64,000 nucleotides of DNA from Salibaculum sp035270045. GTDB lineage: Bacteria; Pseudomonadota; Alphaproteobacteria; Rhodobacterales; Rhodobacteraceae. Below, piece after piece: positions 59,096 to 64,000 of the stretch (its first letter is position 1; each line of letters begins with the position of its first letter). Where the stretch lies: positions 62,001-126,000 of the forward strand of contig NZ_DATFIP010000076.1 of the NCBI RefSeq assembly GCF_035270045.1. Reading direction: 5' to 3'. Under the pieces are notes generated by a model. It ran no database searches, was not told where the DNA came from, and was given only the letters and a program-made list of their open reading frames with translations. The translations under genes and the position numbers were made by a program.

Positions 59096-59617
59096 TCAAA
59101 CCTCTTTCAGATCGGCGCGGAACCGTGCGGCGTTGTCCTGGTAATGCAGCGCCGAGGCGGTCAGCCCCTCGATCGCGTCGGCGTCCAGCGCGCGCACCAC
59201 CTTGCCCGGCGCCCCCAGGACGAGCGAACCGTCGGGGATCTCCTTTCCTTCTGTGACCAGTGCCCCCGCCCCGATCAGGCAGTTGCGACCGATCACTGCG
59301 CCATTAAGGACGGTCGCGCCCATGCCCACCAGCGAATTGTCCCCGATGGTGCAGCCATGCAGCATGACCTTGTGGCCGATGGTGCAGTTCTCCCCGATGG
59401 TCAGCGGCAGGCCGATGTCAGTGTGGCATACACAGTTTTCCTGAACATTGGTCCCCGCGCCCACCACGATGGGTTCGTTGTCGCCCCTCAGCGTGGTCCC
59501 GAACCAGACTGAGGCGCGCGGGCCCAGCACCACCTGTCCGATCAGGTGGCAGCCAGGGGCGATCCAGGCGGTCGCGTCGATCTCGGGGGCGTGGCCGTCC
59601 AGGGCATACAGGGTCAT
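59096..59617 (-). CDS. Gamma-class carbonic anhydrase family protein
   Basis: This 173-residue left-handed beta-helix protein has hexapeptide repeats (IAPGCHLIGQVVLGPRASVWFGT, ENCTIGHKVMLHGCTIGDNSLVGMGATVLNG). The metal-ligand histidines appear in CVCHTDIG, IGHKVMLHGC. Family members bind Zn/Fe and may hydrate CO2 or have other roles. The start overlaps the gmk stop by 4 bp. The exact activity is untested. Confidence 0.9.
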   Translation of the reverse strand: MTLYALDGHAPEIDATAWIAPGCHLIGQVVLGPRASVWFGTTLRGDNEPIVVGAGTNVQENCVCHTDIGLPLTIGENCTIGHKVMLHGCTIGDNSLVGMGATVLNGAVIGRNCLIGAGALVTEGKEIPDGSLVLGAPGKVVRALDADAIEGLTASALHYQDNAARFRADLKEV

Positions 59618-60252
59618 GACATCTCCTCGAATTCGCGGTGCAGTCGCCGGACATGGCCGACGAGGTCAGGCTGTTGCTCTCGGCGCAGGCGCTCGGCGCT
59701 GACGATCGTCTTCAGCCGATCCTCGGTCCGGTCAAGGTCGTCGTTGATCAGCACGTAATCGTAGGCGTCCCAGTGCGAAATCTCGTCCCAGCTTTTCTGC
59801 ATCCGCCGGGCGATGGTCGCTGCGTCATCCTGGCCGCGGCTGCGCAGGCGATGGGCCAGTTCCGCGATCGAGGGCGGCAGCAGGAAGATCGACAGCACGT
59901 TGTCCTTGAGCGGGGAATTGCGGATTTGCTGCGCGCCCTGCCAGTCGATGTCGAAGAGCACGTCGCAGCCCTCTTCGATCGCGTCGCGCACGGGCGGAAG
60001 CGGCGAGCCGTAGTGGTTGCCGAAAACATGGGCATGTTCCAGCATCTCGCCTTCGGCCACCATGCGCTTGAACGCGGCCTCGGACCGGAAGTGGTATTCG
60101 CGGCCATCCACCTCCGAGGGGCGCGGTTCCCGGGTGGTGGCCGAGACGGAAAACCGGATCGTGTCGTCCCAGGCACGCAGCCGGTTCGAGAGGGTCGATT
60201 TCCCCGCGCCCGAGGGCGAGGACAGGATGATGAGAAGGCCGCGTCTGGGCAT
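59614..60252 (-). CDS. gmk: Guanylate kinase
   Basis: This 212-residue enzyme phosphorylates GMP to GDP. The P-loop SSPSGAGKSTLSNRL, the GMP-binding SVSATTREPRPSEVDGREYHF and YGSPLPPVRDAIEEGCDVLFDIDWQG segments are present. The ATG at 60252 matches the family start. It sits 2 bp after yicC, a common pairing. Confidence 0.96.
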   Translation of the reverse strand: MPRRGLLIILSSPSGAGKSTLSNRLRAWDDTIRFSVSATTREPRPSEVDGREYHFRSEAAFKRMVAEGEMLEHAHVFGNHYGSPLPPVRDAIEEGCDVLFDIDWQGAQQIRNSPLKDNVLSIFLLPPSIAELAHRLRSRGQDDAATIARRMQKSWDEISHWDAYDYVLINDDLDRTEDRLKTIVSAERLRREQQPDLVGHVRRLHREFEEMS

Positions 60253-60254
60253 GG

Positions 60255-61130
60255 CTACTCCACGTTCTGGGTCTGCTCGCGCATCTGGTCGATCACCGCC
60301 TTGAGGTCCAGCCCGATGCGGGTCACCGTCTTGTCCTGCGCCTTGGAACACAGGGTATTGGCCTCGCGGTTGAATTCCTGCGCCAGGAAATCGAGCTTGC
60401 GGCCCACGGCGCCGCCCTGCCCCAGCAAGTCGCGCGCCGCCTGCACATGGGCGCGCAGGCGGTCCAACTCTTCGGTCACGTCGGCCTTGACCGCCACGAG
60501 GGCCAGTTCCTGTGCCAGGCGGTCCTCGTCCAGCGGGGCGCCCTCGGCCGTGATCCGGTCCAGGGCGCGGCGCAGGGCGGCGCGGGTCTGCTCGGCGCGG
60601 GCGGGCAACTGCGCCTCGGCCTGCGCGACAAGCGCCTCGATCTCGTCGACCTGAGCGGCTAGAACGGCGGCGAGCGCCGCGCCCTCACCCTCGCGCATGG
60701 TATCGAAGTCAGCGATCAGCCTGTCGAGATCTGTCAGAAGCGCGGGCACCAGGCTCGTGTCTGTCTCGGGCAGGGCATGGGTCAGAACACCGCGTTGCGC
60801 CAGCACGTCGGCCGCCGTGGGCTGGCCCAGCGTCACGCCCATGCCGACGGCGCGGGTCTGCACCGCGTCCAGCGCGTCCAGCACGCGGGTCAGTTCGTCG
60901 TTGTCCAGCGTGGGGCCTTGCGCGGCGTCGGACCGCGCCAGCTTGAGAGCCAGGGTCACGTTGCCCCTGGTCAGCGCCGCGGCAAGCCGCTTGCGTGCCT
61001 CGGCCTCCAGCCCCTCGACTCCGTCTGGCAGGCGCAGGCGCAGTTCCAGCCCGCGTCCATTGACGCCGCGCAGGTCCCAGGACCAGCCGACGGGGCCGAG
61101 GCTGCCTGAACGGCTGGCGAAGGCGGTCAT
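60255..61130 (-). CDS. YicC family endoribonuclease
   Basis: This 291-residue protein starts MTAFASRSGSLGPVGWSWDL, the YicC-like N-terminus. The C-terminal DUF1732 region contains VTEELDRLRAHVQAARDLL, KLDFLAQEFNREANTLCSKA and DLKAVIDQMREQTQNVE with long helices. YicC has been described as an endoribonuclease acting on small RNAs in E. coli. The ATG at 61130 is preferred to an upstream in-frame ATG. It is 2 bp before gmk. Confidence 0.92.
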   Translation of the reverse strand: MTAFASRSGSLGPVGWSWDLRGVNGRGLELRLRLPDGVEGLEAEARKRLAAALTRGNVTLALKLARSDAAQGPTLDNDELTRVLDALDAVQTRAVGMGVTLGQPTAADVLAQRGVLTHALPETDTSLVPALLTDLDRLIADFDTMREGEGAALAAVLAAQVDEIEALVAQAEAQLPARAEQTRAALRRALDRITAEGAPLDEDRLAQELALVAVKADVTEELDRLRAHVQAARDLLGQGGAVGRKLDFLAQEFNREANTLCSKAQDKTVTRIGLDLKAVIDQMREQTQNVE

Positions 61131-61319
61131 GGAACGGATCACGCGGGGCTTCCCTGGCGGTGTCGGATGTCGGCGCACCTAACGGCAAAGCCGGGCCAAG
61201 GGCAAGCCCGGGCCGAGGGTGCCCCGCCCGCTGCCGTTAACCCTTTAAGGTTTTAGATAGGGAAAATTGGACGAAAAGACGGTATAAATGTCGTTGACAA
61301 CAGCAGGAGGAAAACAGCC

Positions 61320-61955
61320 ATGGCACGGTTCTGGAATACCGATGGTCACAATGCGCGGAACCGGTCGGGCGCCGACTTCATGGTGACCAACCCCACCGCC
61401 CTGGTCGAGCTGGAGTCCTACTGGCGGGGCCTTGCGCCCGCGGGTCGGGTGCCACGGCGCAGCGCCCTTGATCCCGCGCTCATCGGCGACGTGATCGAGG
61501 ACGCGCTGATCCTGGAACGGGTGGCCCCGGGGGTGGCGCGCATCCGTGTCGCGGGCCAGCGCATCGCCGTCCTGGCAGGGTCCGAGCCGCGCGGCATGCC
61601 GCTTTCGGTGCTTTTCACCCCCGGGGATCGCGGCCGGCTGGCCACCCAGGTCGAAGTCGCCTTCCGGATGCCCTCGGTGGTGGAATTGCCGCTGCGGGCC
61701 GCGCGGGCACCGGGGCGGCCGGCACTGTCGGGCCGGCTGCTGCTGTTGCCGCTGTGTGACGATGCCGGAAGCGTTTCGCGGTGCCTCTGCGCACTGGTGG
61801 CCGATGGCAATCCCGGCGGGGGCCCCCGCCGGTTCAGCATACTGGACGACCCGAGCATCCGCCACGAACCGCTGGACCGCGCCCCGCTCGACCCGCCCCG
61901 CCGGCGCCCGGCCGCTGGCGGCCCTGCGCTGCGGCTGGTGGTCGACAACGCCTGA
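61320..61955 (+). CDS. PAS-domain protein (PAS_5-like)
   Basis: This 211-residue protein carries one PAS-like region (about 27-165: ALVELESYWRGLAPAGRVPRRSALDPALIG, cut here for length as two parts, then VAPGVARIRVAGQRIAVLAG). This resembles the PAS_5 group common in Rhodobacteraceae. No output domain follows; the last 40 residues are Pro/Arg-rich. AGGAGG precedes the ATG. It is 12 bp from the convergent DAHP synthase stop. Ligand and partner are unknown. Confidence 0.75.
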   Translation: MARFWNTDGHNARNRSGADFMVTNPTALVELESYWRGLAPAGRVPRRSALDPALIGDVIEDALILERVAPGVARIRVAGQRIAVLAGSEPRGMPLSVLFTPGDRGRLATQVEVAFRMPSVVELPLRAARAPGRPALSGRLLLLPLCDDAGSVSRCLCALVADGNPGGGPRRFSILDDPSIRHEPLDRAPLDPPRRRPAAGGPALRLVVDNA

Positions 61956-61966
61956 GAGGCGTCCCC

Positions 61967-63337
61967 TCAGCCGGTGGCGGCGCTGGCGACCGACTGGCGC
62001 CGCGCAGACAGCTCCTCGGCCACGAGGAAGGCAAGCTCCAGCGACTGCGAAGCATTGAGCCGCGGATCGCAGGCGGTGTGATACCTGTCGGACAGGTCTT
62101 CCTCGGTGACGGCACGGACGCCGCCGGTGCACTCGGTCACGTCGTCGCCGGTCATCTCGAAATGCACGCCGCCGGGGATCGACCCTTCGGCATTGTGCAC
62201 GGCGAAGAACTCGCGCACCTCGCGCAACACGCTGTCGAATGGCCGGGTCTTGTAACCGGTCGAGGACTTTATGGTGTTGCCGTGCATCGGGTCGCAGGTC
62301 CAGACGACCTCGGCCCCCTCTTCCTGCACCGCCTTGATCAGCCGCGGCAGGTGTTCGCCAACCGCCCCCGCGCCGAAGCGGGTGATGAGCGTCAGACGGC
62401 CCGGTTCATTGTCGGGGTTGAGCTTGGCCATGAGCGCCTTGAGATGGCCCACGGTCATGCTCGGCCCGCATTTCAGGCCGATCGGGTTCTGCACACCGCG
62501 CAGGAATTCGACATGGGCGCCATCGGGCTGGCGCGTGCGGTCCCCGATCCAGAGGAAATGCCCGGACCCGGCCAGCCATTGGCCCGAGGTGCTGTCGAGC
62601 CGCGTCAGCGCCTCTTCGTATTCAAGCAGCAGCGCCTCGTGGCTGGTGTAGAAATCCACCGTGGCCAGTTCATGGTTGTTGTCGCCGTTCAGCCCGGCCG
62701 CATTCATGAAGTCCAGCGCATCGCCGATACGCGCCGCCAGTTCGCGGTATTTCTGCGCCTCGCCGCCGTCGGTGAACCCCAGCGTCCACTGGTGAACCCG
62801 GTGCACGTCGGCGAAACCGCCCGTCGAAAAGGCGCGCAGCAGGTTCAGCGTGCCCGCCGCCTGGGTATAGGCACGCAACATCTTGCCCGGGTCGGGACTG
62901 CGGGATGCCGGCGTGAAGTCCAACTCGTTGATGATGTCGCCGCGATAGCTGGGCAGTTCCTGGCCGTCGACCGTTTCGGTCGGAGCAGAGCGCGGCTTGG
63001 CGAACTGCCCGGCCATGCGCCCGACCTTCACCGTGGGCACCTTGGCACCGTAGGTCAGCACCATGGCCATCTGCAACATCACCTTGAAGGTGTCGCGGAT
63101 ATGGTCGGCGTCGAAGTCGGCAAAGCTCTCGGCGCAGTCGCCGCCCTGCAGCAGGAAGGCCTCTCCGCGCGACACCGCGGCGAGTTCGGCTTTCAGCCGC
63201 CGCGCCTCGCCGGCGAAGACCAACGGCGGATAGGAAGACAACCGGCCCTCGACCTTGGCCAGGGCCGCGTCGTCGGTATAGTCCGGCATTTGCACCCGCG
63301 GCTTGTCGCGCCAGTCGGACTTCGTCCATTCCGCCAT
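61967..63337 (-). CDS. 3-deoxy-7-phosphoheptulonate synthase, class II
   Basis: This 456-residue class II (plant-type) DAHP synthase condenses PEP and erythrose 4-phosphate, the first step of the shikimate pathway. Signatures include FAGEARRLKAELAAVSRGEA, then FLLQGGDCAESFADFDADHI, VGRMAGQFAKPRS, DRTRQPDGAHVEFLRGVQNP and VWTCDPMHGNTIKSSTGYKT, with the metal-site Cys in GGDCAES and His in DPMHGN. Length is normal. It is divergent from the GlxA-type regulator. Confidence 0.95.
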   Translation of the reverse strand: MAEWTKSDWRDKPRVQMPDYTDDAALAKVEGRLSSYPPLVFAGEARRLKAELAAVSRGEAFLLQGGDCAESFADFDADHIRDTFKVMLQMAMVLTYGAKVPTVKVGRMAGQFAKPRSAPTETVDGQELPSYRGDIINELDFTPASRSPDPGKMLRAYTQAAGTLNLLRAFSTGGFADVHRVHQWTLGFTDGGEAQKYRELAARIGDALDFMNAAGLNGDNNHELATVDFYTSHEALLLEYEEALTRLDSTSGQWLAGSGHFLWIGDRTRQPDGAHVEFLRGVQNPIGLKCGPSMTVGHLKALMAKLNPDNEPGRLTLITRFGAGAVGEHLPRLIKAVQEEGAEVVWTCDPMHGNTIKSSTGYKTRPFDSVLREVREFFAVHNAEGSIPGGVHFEMTGDDVTECTGGVRAVTEEDLSDRYHTACDPRLNASQSLELAFLVAEELSARRQSVASAATG

Positions 63338-63534
63338 TGTCTTCGCTCCGGATAAGGCCCCGCCGCACGATGGGTGCGCGGGGGGCGATTACGATACGCG
63401 GCGCTTATAGCGATCACGGCGCGCGGGGCCAATGGCATTTTCCCGGCTTTCCATGATGCAAGTGGTCTGCTTGCCTCTTGAACCGCGGGCGCAAAGGTGG
63501 TCATGTCCTGCGTCAACTTGGCAGGGACGGGCTG

Positions 63535-64000
63535 ATGGACCGCAGGCAAACGATCGACGTGAAGACTGACCCGGGCGTGCGCCGGCGTTTCGTTTTCCTG
63601 ATGCTGGAGGAGTTCACGCTGCTGTCCTTCGCGGCGGCTGTGGATTGCCTGCGCATCGCCAACCTCATGGCCGGCCGGGAGCTTTACACCTGGGCGCTTG
63701 CGGCGGATGGCGGTGGAACGGTCGCCTCGGCCGGAGGGGTCAGCTTCAACGTGGACATGGATCTCGAAGAATTGCGCCGCGACGACTACCTGCTGGTCTG
63801 CGGCGGACGTGACGTGCAGTCGGCCACGACCAAGCGGATCGTCAGCTGGCTGCGCCGCGAGGCCCGGCGCGGCATCGTGATCGGCGGGCTGTGCACCGCC
63901 GCCCATACCCTGGCCCGGGCCGGGCTGCTGGACGACAAGCGCGCCACCATCCACTGGGAAAACCAGGACAGCTTCGCCGAGGAATTTCCCGACGTGAACC
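63535..64000 (+). CDS. GlxA-type AraC-family regulator, truncated by window edge
   Basis: The visible 155 residues form the DJ-1/PfpI-like (class I glutamine amidotransferase-like) N-terminal domain: FVFLMLEEFTLLSFAAAVDCLRIAN, given in part, then LLVCGGRDV and the elbow VIGGLCTAAHTLARAGLLDD with the usual Cys. In GlxA-type proteins an AraC helix-turn-helix follows, which would lie past 64000. Relatives control carnitine, choline or glycine-betaine metabolism. AGGGA precedes the ATG. Confidence 0.85.
   Translation, partial: MDRRQTIDVKTDPGVRRRFVFLMLEEFTLLSFAAAVDCLRIANLMAGRELYTWALAADGGGTVASAGGVSFNVDMDLEELRRDDYLLVCGGRDVQSATTKRIVSWLRREARRGIVIGGLCTAAHTLARAGLLDDKRATIHWENQDSFAEEFPDVN

Overview
This window looks like chromosomal DNA from a marine alphaproteobacterium of the Rhodobacteraceae (Roseobacter-type). 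The evidence is high GC coding sequence, an adjacent sciP-ctrA pair, a Mg-type HemB, a stand-alone pterin methyltransferase beside MetF, two dimethylglycine-dehydrogenase-like flavoproteins, an ectoine-hydrolase-like enzyme, a Hint/RTX secreted protein and a Usg protein. No insertion sequence, integrase, phage module or CRISPR array was seen. The gene content is mostly core housekeeping with a few accessory genes between.

Layout. 1-3.5 kb: the 5' part of a Ppx/GppA phosphatase gene, divergent from a one-carbon operon (PF13769-type small protein, MetF-like reductase, methyl-THF:corrinoid methyltransferase). 3.7-5.9 kb: an autotransporter with HAF-type repeats. 6-8.5 kb: mnmA, then the cell-cycle pair sciP and ctrA, with a GANTC site and TTAACC half-sites before ctrA. 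8.6-13.2 kb: ligA and recG overlapping by 4 bp, then a 40-residue membrane peptide preceded by an alphaproteobacterial SOS-box match. 13.4-20 kb: NifU-like scaffold, hisI, gluQ, a methyltransferase, trmFO and gyrA. 20-24 kb: usg, an arginase-ornithine cyclodeaminase operon with a divergent Lrp regulator, dsbB, a YqaA-type membrane protein and tRNA-Leu(CAA).

24.8-28 kb: a 1060-residue RTX/Hint protein carrying a long acidic repeat. 28-33.6 kb: a MocA-like nucleotidyltransferase and two head-to-head FAD/GcvT oxidoreductases with a 17-bp palindrome between them. 33.6-41.7 kb: SYLF lipoprotein, hemB, a small membrane protein, mfd, then an overlapping MFS / K+ channel / FrnE-like operon, followed by a remnant of an AMP-forming ligase. 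42-45.8 kb: a YejA-like solute-binding protein, a candidate small RNA, two tandem tiny exported proteins and a DUF502 protein. 45.9-50.4 kb: a pseudouridine catabolic pair, a DUF4198/HupE divergent pair whose start codons overlap, and a PilZ protein. 50.5-53.8 kb: a secreted beta-helix protein, then rpsB and tsf. 54-64 kb: a LuxR-type regulator, a DoeA-like hydrolase, a PhoR-like kinase, a trans-sulfuration PLP enzyme, gamma carbonic anhydrase, gmk, yicC, a PAS protein, class II DAHP synthase and the start of a GlxA-type regulator.

Functional links. The clearest local pathways are arginine to ornithine to proline (with its Lrp regulator), pseudouridine breakdown, methyl-THF production and use, the ctrA/sciP regulatory pair, and translation (rpsB-tsf). 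All function calls come from reading translated sequence and recalled family motifs; no database search was run.
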